Shown here: positions 49,008-60,295 of the stretch, piece by piece
Layout of the letters: each line of letters opens with the position of its first letter
How positions within the stretch are numbered: position 1 is the first letter of the stretch
Assembly (NCBI RefSeq): GCF_001039355.2
Contig: NW_019775453.1
Coordinates: forward strand, 211,043-273,042
Source of the DNA: Lingula anatina
Taxonomy: Eukaryota > Brachiopoda > Lingulata > Lingulida > Lingulidae
Direction: 5' to 3'
Length of the DNA: 62,000 nucleotides
The notes under the pieces: generated by a model
Seen by the model: only the letters and a program-made list of their open reading frames with translations
What the model was told of the DNA's origin: nothing
The model's database searches: none
Program-made: the position numbers and the translations under genes

Positions 49008-49136
49008 GATATAATAATTCCATTTTACCTCCAGAAGGGCGCTTATCGTAATTATTCTGAAATCTGTGCTTGCCAGCGGACCATGTGGACCTGCATAGAT
49101 GGCTACCCTCCATAATAATCTCTTTAGAGATTATTA
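49008..49136 (-). repeat. Dispersed repeat, copy B
   Basis: Minus-strand copy of the element at 29771-29905. It starts at the palindrome AATCTCTAAAGAGATT (about 49117-49132) and shares GGTAGCCATCTA, GGTCCACATGGTC and GGCAAGCACAGATTTCAG. A poly-A run (49138-49157) abuts the palindrome on the plus strand. Confidence 0.8.
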
Positions 49137-51286
49137 CAAAAAAAAAAAAAAAAAAAACTTGAAAAGAAAACATTTGACTAACTTTGAATGTCAGAACAGA
49201 TTCTTTACCCATTGCAATATATGGAAAAGTTGTTTTTTATCCTTTTTATGGCACTTTTCCTGCCAAAATGAAGAAATGTCATCCCTTGAAGAATAGAATC
49301 TACCAGAAAAACTTCCTTTATTTGGAGATGCGCTACTTACTGGGGTTGCTGTGAAGCATGTCTCATTTTAGCCAAACAGCTTATTTTCCACCAATTTCAT
49401 AAGTAAATCAAATAAAAATTATCAAAGGATAAACAAACTAGATTTTCTTTGTCATTTACTGAAAGTTCCTGTCCTCTCATTATCCTGAGTTAAAGTACCT
49501 GCTCAAATCCTGCCATGTACTGTAGTTGAAGAATAGAAGAAAAATTGTTTAATTAGACCACCAATCTTATTTTAAACTATTGGAAATGATCAATTTTTAG
49601 TTCAAACAGTAAGAACAAAGAAAAGCTTTTTTTCTTTTCTTTAAAATTTTTTTTTTGTATGTGTGTGTGTGCGCGCGTGTTTGTTCACAATTTATGTGAA
49701 ATTTAATAGGAAAGTTCATGAAATACTTTATGGTAGACTTGAGCAACTTCCTTGAAGAAAATCTCATTAGGCATATTGGAAGAAAGTTATACTGGTAACA
49801 AGCCCAAGGTCAAGTTATTCCGTGTCACTGGCAGTCATTGGTGTGTAATACCTAGACAGCAGACAGTGGTGAAACAGATTGTTTTAAGAACATTTGCAGT
49901 TATGTGAAGCAAATGTTCGAATAAAGGTTTCCACATTTGGTTTCTTTATCTATCTTCATAAGACAAGTGCCAAGCGTGTTTTCATATGCTGGTTTGTTGT
50001 TTTTGATCTGGGAACATGAAGAAAACCCATTACAGCCTAATGGACGGACTTGTATGTCCTTGTTTTACACATTAGATATTGAGTGAAAAAGGTATTGTTT
50101 TCATCTCTGAATGCTGTCATAGATAGTTTTGTAGCTCTGTATAAATCCATGAAATTTGCCTGTTGTGAACTTTGACTTTGTCACAAATGTAAGCTGTTTA
50201 TTTAATGCGGGTGAAGTAAGACTGCTTTTATTAATTCAGCTGATAGTGTCAACATGGTGCATGAAGAGGCTGTCTGTCAGCGTAGGTTATGTATCATTAG
50301 ATGTGTAAAAAAGATATTTTCTCATTTGCAGCATAAATGATCATATTTAATACATTAAAACATTTTTAAGGCAAAAAATATTATCTTCTGCATGAAAGGA
50401 AAGTTTATGGAAAGCAAAAATTATTTTTAATTCATTATATACAAGTTGTAATAATATCAAACATTTTTCTTTGCATGTTTAAGTTCTATTTTTTTTTCTG
50501 AATTAGTAGCAGTTAAATAGAAATATTATTTGGCAAATGTCAAGTTCTTGAATATTATGGGATTTGTGAAAGGTGGACTTCCTTGTTATTAGCAATTTTT
50601 GCCAGTCTGATCCTGATATATCATTTTGCATTGAACATCCAGTATTAAAGGGAAAACCATTTGGTGTCAGCAGTCAATCATATGACTTCAAAACCATTCT
50701 GTTTGTCAATATTTTTCATTAAGAGAAAGATGCACGGTGAACTTCCTAAATGAAAATGGATTTTTTTCACTTGGGAATGTAAATGTGGGGAATGATTTTT
50801 ACTCTTTCACATTTTAGGTTAGATAAAATGCTCTATTTGCTACATTTAATTTATTAAGCATTTTATGAAAATTGCAGAATCCATTAACTGATGAAATGCT
50901 TGATAAAAAAGGCAGCATTAAGTAGACAGTTTAGATACACAGTAAATGTCACAGAATGTGCAGCATCTTTCACCTTTAAAAAGAATGTGTGCATTTAATG
51001 AGGTATTTTTTAATTGCTTGCTGAAAATGATCCATGATAGGTAGTGCAGATAGATTATTTAATTGAATGAACAAGGATTGGAAGGATGTTGTCTTCAGAG
51101 AGAAATTTAGTTTTTCGGATAATTCTTTTCAAATCCCCTTAAGAAAACAATTAAATTAACTGATGTTTTCTGTTATTGGATCATTACAGAATGAAAGCAA
51201 GGGAGATGGGATGCTGCCAGTTGTTCTCTAGGTTATTCACAGTCTGACCTGACACCTGGTGAACAGAAGACTGTGAACTGGACAGA

Positions 51287-52870
51287 ATGAGGATCACTAT
51301 GCCTCGAATCCTCCTCCTCCTGTTCCTCCTCTCCATGGCAACCATGATGTTTGTTGCAAGGTGTGGTATAAACATGGACAAGGTCCTTCTGCATCAGAAC
51401 GCTGGGGTGGAACCTTCATTCCATGATAAAGAGCATTATGAAGCTCTCTTGTCTCAGCAGAGACTTGAGTATGAGAGGAGGATAAACAGTTTGGAGAACC
51501 AGTTGGCTGACTTAACCAGGACTCTACAACAAGTTCAGAGTAAAAGTAGGGAAAATGACAGACAAGAAGTTGAGGATGAAATGGAGGCCATTCCTATTAA
51601 ATCCAGTGCAATTGATTATCATAAATTTAATGCCATGCAATTGGAAACATCAGAACTTTTACATGGTGTGCCATATAAGACTGAATATGAAATGGAATCA
51701 TTCAACATGTTCACACTTAATCGGATCTATCTCATCAACCCTGGGTTAGGACGTAGAGTGGTGGAAAAACCCATTGGATACAAGAAAAAGGACCTGTTTG
51801 AGGTGCTAGGACATGCTGTTGACTCCATGAATGCCAGAAGGAGAGCCAAGAAAGACTTGTATTCTACAGACCACTTTCTCCAAGGGATCTACCGGGTCGA
51901 TCCTTCTGTAGGAGCACACTATGAACTTTATTTCAGGGATTTAGACAATATGACATCAGACACTTCATACAGTAAAGTGTCCATCATGAGACCTTTTGGT
52001 CCTCTTATGACTGCTGTCACGGAAAAAATTGACACTGCCAAAGAAATGATAAATCTTATCTTGCCACTGTCAGGGAGAATAGAAACTTTCAGGACATTTT
52101 TGGATCGTTTCATTAAACTCTGTATCTTAATTGATCAGAGGGTGTATCTGACTGTTGTATATTTCGGTTTCGAAGGTTTAAATGATGTCAAATCTTTACT
52201 TAACTTTGTCACAAGAAAATATAATTTCAGTAACATTAAACTCATCAATTTGAATGAGAAGTTTTCAAGAGGAAAAGGACTTGAAGTTGGTGCCAAAAGT
52301 TTGACTAGCAGTGATGCACTGATGTTTTTCTGTGATGTTGATGTTGTATTTTCTGCAGATTTCCTGGAACGTTGTAGAATGAATACTGAAAAAGGAAGAA
52401 GAGTGTATTATCCAATTGTTTTCAGTTTATACAACCCAAAAGTTGTCTACTCTCTGCATGATGCTCCCATTCCTAAACAAAAAGACCAGCTTATAATTTC
52501 CAGAGATGCTGGATTTTGGAGAGACTTTGGTTATGGTATGACATGTCAGTACCATTCTGACTTCCTGAAACTGGGAGGAATTGATGAGGACATAAAGGGG
52601 TGGGGAGGAGAAGACGTGTTACTGTTTCGAAAATATGTGAAAAGTAATTATATGGTTGTGCGTGCCACAGATCCAGGGATATTTCATCTGTGGCATGAAA
52701 AACATTGCGACCCTAATCTTACATCAGAACAGTACAGGAGTTGTATACGCTCAAAGGCACTTAATGAGGCATCCCATGCTCAGTTGGGAATGTTAGCCTT
52801 TAAGGATGAAGTTGATCTTCACAGAAGCTATAAGAAAAAAGAGCAGGCAAAGCTTAATGGTCAATTATGA
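51287..52870 (+). CDS. CSGALNACT: Chondroitin sulfate N-acetylgalactosaminyltransferase, intronless CDS
   Basis: A 527-residue type II Golgi glycosyltransferase of the CHGN family, which adds GalNAc to start or extend chondroitin chains on the proteoglycan linker. The start at 51287 has an in-frame TGA about 27 bases upstream; Met5 is the alternative. A signal anchor covers residues about 5-24 (PRILLLLFLLSMATMMFVA). A coiled-coil stem occupies about 45-95 (LSQQRLEYERRINSLENQLA), followed by the catalytic domain. The metal-binding DXD is DVD at 350-352 within FFCDVDVVF. The downstream WGGED is at 439-443. Length equals the vertebrate enzymes. The whole CDS is one exon; a splice acceptor at about 51188 (TCATTACAG) indicates a spliced 5' UTR. 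It resembles both vertebrate paralogues, CSGALNACT1 and 2. Confidence 0.93.
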   Translation: MRITMPRILLLLFLLSMATMMFVARCGINMDKVLLHQNAGVEPSFHDKEHYEALLSQQRLEYERRINSLENQLADLTRTLQQVQSKSRENDRQEVEDEMEAIPIKSSAIDYHKFNAMQLETSELLHGVPYKTEYEMESFNMFTLNRIYLINPGLGRRVVEKPIGYKKKDLFEVLGHAVDSMNARRRAKKDLYSTDHFLQGIYRVDPSVGAHYELYFRDLDNMTSDTSYSKVSIMRPFGPLMTAVTEKIDTAKEMINLILPLSGRIETFRTFLDRFIKLCILIDQRVYLTVVYFGFEGLNDVKSLLNFVTRKYNFSNIKLINLNEKFSRGKGLEVGAKSLTSSDALMFFCDVDVVFSADFLERCRMNTEKGRRVYYPIVFSLYNPKVVYSLHDAPIPKQKDQLIISRDAGFWRDFGYGMTCQYHSDFLKLGGIDEDIKGWGGEDVLLFRKYVKSNYMVVRATDPGIFHLWHEKHCDPNLTSEQYRSCIRSKALNEASHAQLGMLAFKDEVDLHRSYKKKEQAKLNGQL

Positions 52871-54673
52871 GGATTGGTTTACTCCCCTGGTGCTATTTTG
52901 TCGTCCATGTAACTTGTATTTTGTAAAAGGTACCAAGCTAATTTATTTAAAGTACTTGTACTTCAGGTTGAAATTATATATAATACAGCAATATGATGAG
53001 ATTAGACTTGTTGCAGTTGGTTGCTTTGGAAACGAGTAAATAACAACATTAATTATAAAAAAGCAACTTTTATTTAAGGATTAATTTTCAGATTATTTGT
53101 AACATACATTCCTTTGATTTCAATCAAGTTATAAATGGAAACATTGTGAGTATTGCCTTGCCTTTTCATTACGTCCCTGCATTGTTACTCCCTCCACCCC
53201 TGCATGGAAACTTCTCCGCATCATTACTACTCGTGTTGAAATAATTATATTATATGCATTGATACCCCCCCCCCCCCCCAAACATCAAAACTTGTATGCA
53301 TCATTAATTACCAAAATCTCCACTCACCTACATTGTTACTGTGCAGGGGAGAAATGATTCTGGGAGTAACAATGAGGGGGCATAAAAGGATGAATGAGTA
53401 ACCTGTTCTTAGCCCAATAACTTCAAATATGTTACAAAAGCCATTCCTAGTTATTCCGAGTTATTTTTTATTGAAGACATTTCTAAAAATCAAATCGGAA
53501 TCAAATCTTAAGATTTAAGCAGTTGTTTTTTTGAAACTTGGAAGACATAATAGTAATCCAGATTATTTTTTCCTTTGGTGGATTGCATCTCCAGTAACAT
53601 ACTTTGCCCTATACCACTTTTGAAAAGAAAAATCCTGGGACTTTGATGTGCAATAATCTATTCTTAGCCATAAGATATATGCCAATTTAAAATTTGGACG
53701 ACTGAAACAATTTTGATGGGATTATTTAATTTTTTTCATGAACATATTCCTTGCCAACAGAGTAAATGGTACTTATTGAAATTAATTTTACAGTGTTTTA
53801 TTTTCTTGTGATATTCTTGTAAAATGTGGGGTTATCTAAAGAATTCCTTATAGATTACCTGCTGTATTGCCTTTTTGTCATTCTGTTGTTTACATGATTG
53901 ACTGCCCTGCTGATATTTCACATTTTGGGATTCTGCAGAATGCAAATTTCTCTTCTAGCTTGAATTTTATTTCTTGTTCATCATATTGTTTTATTTTAAT
54001 TCAGACGGTCTAAAAATTTGATGGCAGTGAAATATTTTTATAACATGCAGTGTTATTGCTGATACATTGTTTTGCAATACTTTCAACAAAAAATACATTG
54101 AGATATTACAAAATGTGCAAGTTCACTTTGAAACTGCCTAAAAATGGTAATAAAATCTTTGTTGTAGTCCAGTTTTTTGTTATTTTGCAATTATGTATCT
54201 TATGGTATTAGAGACACATTTTGACTGTTTTCTTCACCAAAAATCCACTTCATCAAATACTGTACAAAAATTTAAAAAAAAAACCCTTCCTGGAAGTGTA
54301 CTGATTGGTAAAAAAATTAAGCACATGTCAATGGTAAGTAATGAGTAATAAATTATTGCTGGCCACTGATGTACAAATTTCATAGAAATTGCAATTCAAA
54401 CTGAAAGCCATTACTGTACACACAGAGACTCCTTGTAGACAAATGTTATGCTTCATTTCAAGTCTACAACTGGGCACATGGTTGTTAATATTTCAAGGAT
54501 TGAATTGAGAGCAATAACTGATAACAAGAAACAGGAAAACCATAAGAAATCAATGTACAATCTGAAGTAAAAATCTCATTAGTTCATCCCATTCAAAAAT
54601 ATGTGAATCCATGACTCTGCTCTGCTCCTTAACAGGTGCACTCAAAATTTTGTGATACTTGATAGCATGTCAT
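52871..54673. other. CSGALNACT 3' UTR and tail-to-tail gap
   Basis: The likely 3' UTR extends to an AATAAA at about 54150. A poly-C run lies at 53266-53279. No ORF or RNA gene is supported before the FYVE-ARM stop codon at 54674. Confidence 0.5.
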
Positions 54674-57600
54674 TTAAATTGGAGGACTAGTTACTTCTGG
54701 AATGTTTTTCAGTATGGCTGTCTGTATTGCATCATGAACTCCAGGAATATCACTGATTCCTTCCAACAGCTCAGAAGCACCATCCCTGTAAAAAATTAAT
54801 CATACTTAAGACATTTTCTATTAAGAAAAGAAATAAAAGGCCAAATATAATTTTCAGCCCAAGCATAAGTGAAAAACTTAAAACCCATAGTATACTGTAC
54901 GAAAAACAAGGAGTTGGTGCTGGGCATTTAAGGAAATAGGACTGAAAACATATAATCGTTATACATACAGAGTGTCCATGTTCTCAAAACTAACATTTGC
55001 ATGCTTTCTGAAAACCAAATTATTGACTTTGCATCTAATTCAAAGAAAATTTTGGTAACATTTTTAAGTCATATGTTGTAATAATACAGGCTAGATACAA
55101 GAACACTTGAGGACTGTTAAGAATGAGTTATGTCTATCTGGATAAAGCAGGACTCTCGCTGAATGCGATCAGATTAACAGACTAACATGGCTCCTGGCCT
55201 TGAGTAGAATACGGAGAAGCTGGTGTACTAACATTGGAAACAAGAGGCGTGTTACTCTGATTGCATTCAGCGTGAGTCCCCATGAAGTTAGTGAGCATTA
55301 GCTAGGTTGACATAACACATTCTGAACAGTCCCTTACTTCATCAATGCTTCAATGGTTGGCCTGGCCATGTGTGACAGAAGATTAAACAAACACCTCATG
55401 CCTTGGAATTTGATTGCATCTGTCTCTGACTTCAGAGAAATAGCGATCACATTTGGTAAGTGTTGCACCTAGAAGAGAATTGAAGTATTTGGTGGGTTTA
55501 TGAACTCGCGTCTTACAAAATTACCTTCACTCTAGAATGGGGAAACCATCCTACATCAATGATCAGATTTTTGATATCCGTGATGACTACAATTTTTTTT
55601 AAAACGTACTTAAAAGATATGTTACAAAATTATTTTGATGAACAAAATATCCTAGTAAAAATTCAATACTTAGTGCGGGACACTTGACCTTTATCCACTC
55701 TAAAGAAAATGCTCTTGAAACAATTGATCAAACTGATCATTCGTACCAGCCTTGATGCATTTTGTGGGAACTTGGAAAAATTGGCAACAGCCCTGGATAT
55801 ATGCAGAAGGAGATCCGTATGTTCATCATAAGTTGATAAAAGATTGCACATTATTTCCATATGTTCCTGCAAGGCACTCTGAAAGGAGCAAACATAATAA
55901 TTTAATTAATGTTAAAGAAAACTTACATAAATGTTTTTTTTTTACTATTTGAGGTTAAACATTCTTTTTCGTTTATATTGTACCTTGTTTCTGTGTAATT
56001 AAACTTTTAAGTTTAAAAACTCTAGAGTTGAGGTGTAAAAGGTGAGAGACTTATCAGAGAAAGTTAAATAAGAATTTCAACATAAAATGACTTTACCTGG
56101 CTTTGTTCAGAGGATGCCAAATTTGCAACTGTACAAGCAGCATTGAACACTATCTGCATGTTCCTGGTGTTTGTTTTTAACACTTTCAGTAGGCATCTAC
56201 CACAAGTGAAATCTTCCTGAAATTCAATGCAGAGTCTATGAAAATTTACTACAACTTCAGTCAAGTTATATAATATTATTATAAAAAAGACATATCATAT
56301 TCAAGTGGTTAATTAATAAGTTTATAGTATTATCATTTTATCAATTGAATGATGGACAAATACCAGTAGAAGCCCTACTCTTGCAATGTATTGCCATATA
56401 CAGAATGAGAACGAGCTGGGAAAAACAGAAGTTACAAAATTTAAAAGATACCAACATGTCAGTTTTCATTCAAAGCCAGTCCACACATGTCAACTGTGCT
56501 GCATTTTCAAGGAAACGGTTTAAACTATATCATAAATATTTCATGTTAGCTTTTTACTCTTGATGAGATTCATTCTCTAAATTTCAAATACAAATTTGGT
56601 GATTGATGATGCAATGACAAATGGTAAGCTAAAGATCAATCCACTGCATTCCAGTTTTTCAAATTATGAATCATCCATATATAGTACATACCTGCCCCTT
56701 GTGATACAGTAAAGTTAAGAGGAAAACTGACAAAAACTGACATGCATCCAGTCATAAGCTCAGGGCAAGTTTTGTGAAGTAGTCCCCCTAACCTAATTTG
56801 ATCCTCTTACCTGAACAAGCCTGTTCTTGTGCCACTCTGTCCCTGTAGACAAATGAGCTAATACATTAAGGGACACCTCCTGCATCTGAAATAGCACAAA
56901 CAGTAAAACAATTTGTATTTTACAAAATATTAATTAAGGTTTCAAAAAAGGTAGGAAAATAGTATAGGGTGAATCTCAGAACTGGGGTGAAATACTTATG
57001 GAGGGTTTGCAAATTTTCATTGTGTTAGTTGTGACTTTTTAGGACACAATCATGGCAGTCCATATTTTCAACCTTGGATCCATCAAACAAGTATACATGT
57101 ACTGTAGATGTATGCTGGGTCCAAGTTTAACTTAAAGCATGCATGTGTGTAGGTATTTATATGTATTCTAAACTATTCATGAGACTTACTTGTTCATCTC
57201 TAGCATTTGTAAAGGCAATTATCCTAGGAAGAGCTTTATTATTGTTCTCTATCACTGCTGCATGTGTTCTGGGGTCTTGTACTATCAAACTGAGGGTGCT
57301 CACTGCAAGCAGGGCAATAGTTTCATTCATATTACACAGGGCAAGGATAGGCTGCAGGGCTCCATCTTGTAAAGCTGAAAAGGGTATTGAATACCATTTA
57401 ACAATAAATATGGGCTGACTTCTTGTAAAATCTCTTGAAAGATGCATAACTTCAAAACTTTAGTTCATCTTATAATACCAAAAAAGATACCTATAATAAA
57501 TCTTAAGGTTGACAACAATGTGTATGTACATTTACATATATTCTGTATACTAACTAATTCTCTATTTCATTTCTTATTCATTTGTTAAGCTCAGTTTCAA

Positions 57601-60295
57601 ACCATAATACTGTTAACCCTGAAGGTATTCCAATTTGAATTTCATTTACAAGTACCTTGACTTTTGAAATCTACTGACTTGCAGAATATCATCAGAGTAC
57701 TTATACCAGCAATAACAGTCTGTTCTTCTTCCTCTTTGGCACAGGAAAGGATTCTTAAGTAAAGTAAAATAAAACCAATGGAGACCCAAAGGCATAGGAT
57801 GTTGTTGGTAACACCAGGAAGAACAGTACATTTTATATGCAAAGTCCTGAAATGTTCCCAACATTTGTCATCTAGGTTTACATTTCTGCTAATAAAATTT
57901 GATTAGGGTTCTGAAACAAACCAAACAAACAAATAAAATAAAATAAAATAAAATCTCTTTAGTTCATCAATTGTTTTTACAAATCTAAGCAACATCCTGG
58001 AGACATCTATGCAAAGTAAACAGTGAATGAGTACCAAGATTTACAATTTTATAAAACTAATCACTGTTGGTTTATATGCCCAGTTTTACAAGACTGATCA
58101 GTGTAGACTGTTGTGTGGTATATGGCACTATTTAGTTGACTCTTACCTGCATGTAGCTTTGATTCCCCCAGCTTTGACCAGATAACCCAGCAGTGGTTCA
58201 TGGGAGGCCAGTGTGTGCAGTCCACACATCACGTGTTTCTACATAACATAACATAACATAACATAACATAACATAACATAACATAATATACAACACAACA
58301 CAACAAAATACAACAATACCTTGAATGAAATCAAAGTCACAGTTCAAATTAAATTTAAAACTTGAAAGTGAGTTGATACAAAGATGTAACTTAGGATCTA
58401 GTTGGGTCCTAGATATAACAAAGTACACATTTAAGTAGTGTAATACAAAATCACAAAATCATGCTCAATTTTTTCTGCCATTTAAAGGAATTGAAGTTGA
58501 GGAATTGAACAGCATGATCTGCAATTTGATAAGGTATACAATGTAAAACATGCCTACCCGTATTTGCTCATTCTCCTGTTTTGATAGGAAGACCAATGTC
58601 TGGAGGCCTCCCAACTCAATTACCTGCAAATGTGAAAGTGGAAGCAAGGTTATATAAATAATGTTACCTTTGTCTTTAAAACATATCCTTGCCTGCAAGT
58701 GCATAAATAGTTTTGAAAACAAAACTGGGATAACAATTTCATTAAATCTTCAAAAGATTGCAAATAGCAAGAATTACATCATTCTTTGACACCTTGATGT
58801 TACTCACTTTTTTCATTCCTGCCGAATCCATAACCAACTCTGTCAATCCCTGCACAGCTTCCAGCTGGAACGACTGAAAAAAAACATATAGTTTAAATAA
58901 CTGTTTTTCTTAGTGTTTCAGTAATTCTTTAAATTTTAATAGTATTTGGATATTTTCAATGTGTTGCAACACTTTCTAACTTAAACTAATCATAATGCAG
59001 ATGTCAGAAAAATGAAAATTGGACAAGGGTCATTGTGCTTTTACAGAATTACATTTACTTTCCAACGAAAAGACCATTTGTTATCAGCATTTAAAGGCTG
59101 ATGGAGGTGGTAAAGAGAGCAAATCAGATTCTTTTGGTCTTGTCACAGAATCCATTACACTGAATAGAGCCACTGTGATTAGAAATGGTGCTTTCAGAAT
59201 TGCCAATATTTCCACACAGTGAAATATCATTTGCAGCAACTATTACACCAGCAAATCAGCTAAAGCACCTATACTGATGTTGACTAAAGGAGACTATTAT
59301 TTTTAACAGTAAGTTTATTTAAAAATGCAACCAAAAGGATGTAGTTGTCCAGATAAATGAGTTTGAATATTTACACAAAATAAAGGATTAAGATTTAGAA
59401 AAAATTGAGTTTGAAATAAACACAGACCTCTAAAACTTACATAAAGAAAAGGTCATAAGATAAAAGTGTTTTGGAAACATTCAGAAACTATCAATCTTCC
59501 GTTACCTGATGTGATGACCTTGATTTGGTAATACACTCTGTCACAGGTTTACATACTTCACAGACACGTTCTGGGTCAGGGAGGCCAAGCTGGGGGAGGG
59601 GAACCTGGACAATGATTTAGATGTAAGTCTTTAGATTTTAGATATTTTTATCCATACTGAGTTAAGAGATGTACACTTTGAATATTTACAGCAAACCTTC
59701 TCAATGAGTGAACAATGAAGGTGATTAATACAATTTATTTTAAACAGATCTGCAAATAAACAAAATCTTAAGTCACTAACGATTTGATTTTTACCTTTTG
59801 GCTACAGCACTTGCTACACAAGACACGCCCGCACTGTCTACAGTGGTGCTTTCTACGGAGCTGATTGAACTTGTTGGAGCATATTTTGCATGTGCTCACC
59901 TCATTGTCTTCTACCCAACTGCAAAACATTTGGTTTTTTTTTACCCGTTCTCAATAGCAATTAGGAGTAGTCTAGTTCATACTATACTAGTATATCTGTC
60001 AAACTGCTGATACCTTATTGATGATTGTATAATGGAAAAACATGGTTTCCAGCATTGTTATGCTACAGTAAGATTTCATCTTTTGTTTCAAAAGTGAATC
60101 TATAAGTATAAATTATTTTTGTTGTTCAAGAACTCTAATTTTACAAGGATATTCTACTAAACTTGCATGAATGAGTTTGTCATACCGAGCTTTTGAAAAT
60201 ACAAAATTATTGGCTGCAAAGACGTCGACAAGTCCCTCAACTTGAGCAGGTATCACATCTTCGCCTTCTATTTTGATCCTTTCAATACATGCCAT
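54674..60295 (-). CDS. FYVE zinc finger plus armadillo-repeat protein
   Basis: Thirteen exons on the minus strand: 60186-60295, 59795-59918, 59506-59604, 58808-58873, 58558-58623, 58147-58238, 57707-57753, 57190-57374, 56811-56885, 56097-56216, 55747-55878, 55338-55468 and 54674-54785. All phases close to 452 codons plus TAA. After about 36 residues (MACIERIKIEGEDVIP...) a complete FYVE finger spans about 38-105. It has the WVED, RRKHHCRQCG and RVC signature elements and the paired CxxC cysteines expected for binding phosphatidylinositol 3-phosphate on endosomes. The remainder is a run of armadillo-like helical repeats, with blocks such as VIELGGLQTLVFLSKQENEQ, LALCNMNETIALLAVSTLSL, IVFNAACTVANLASSEQSQ and HISRAVANFSKFPQNASRLV. 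The combination suggests an endosomal scaffold. I do not recognise a named orthologue. Exons 4-5 and 9-11 are symmetrical, phase 0, as in repeat expansion. Confidence 0.88.
58239..58288. repeat. (ACATA)n microsatellite
   Basis: About nine ACATA pentamers lie directly at the intron side of FYVE-ARM exon 6. The first bases overlap the acceptor region, so length changes here could affect splicing. Confidence 0.9.

Larger units (their letters stand above)
43421..51188. other. Long gene-poor region, possible 5' UTR introns of CSGALNACT
   Basis: No complete gene is visible. It holds two isolated exon-like segments (43916-43957 and 48721-48808), poly-A or poly-T runs (44563-44589, 45721-45747), a CA-rich stretch (44326-44406), a TA/poly-T block (47699-47777), one dispersed repeat copy (49008-49136) and a CpG-richer block at about 48200-48530. 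Confidence 0.5.

Noticed and set aside
59019-59222. 67-aa plus-strand open frame in a FYVE-ARM intron; considered as a missing exon on either strand
   Set aside because: No fitting acceptor and donor pair was found on the minus strand, flanking exons already join in phase 0, and no domain is recognisable.
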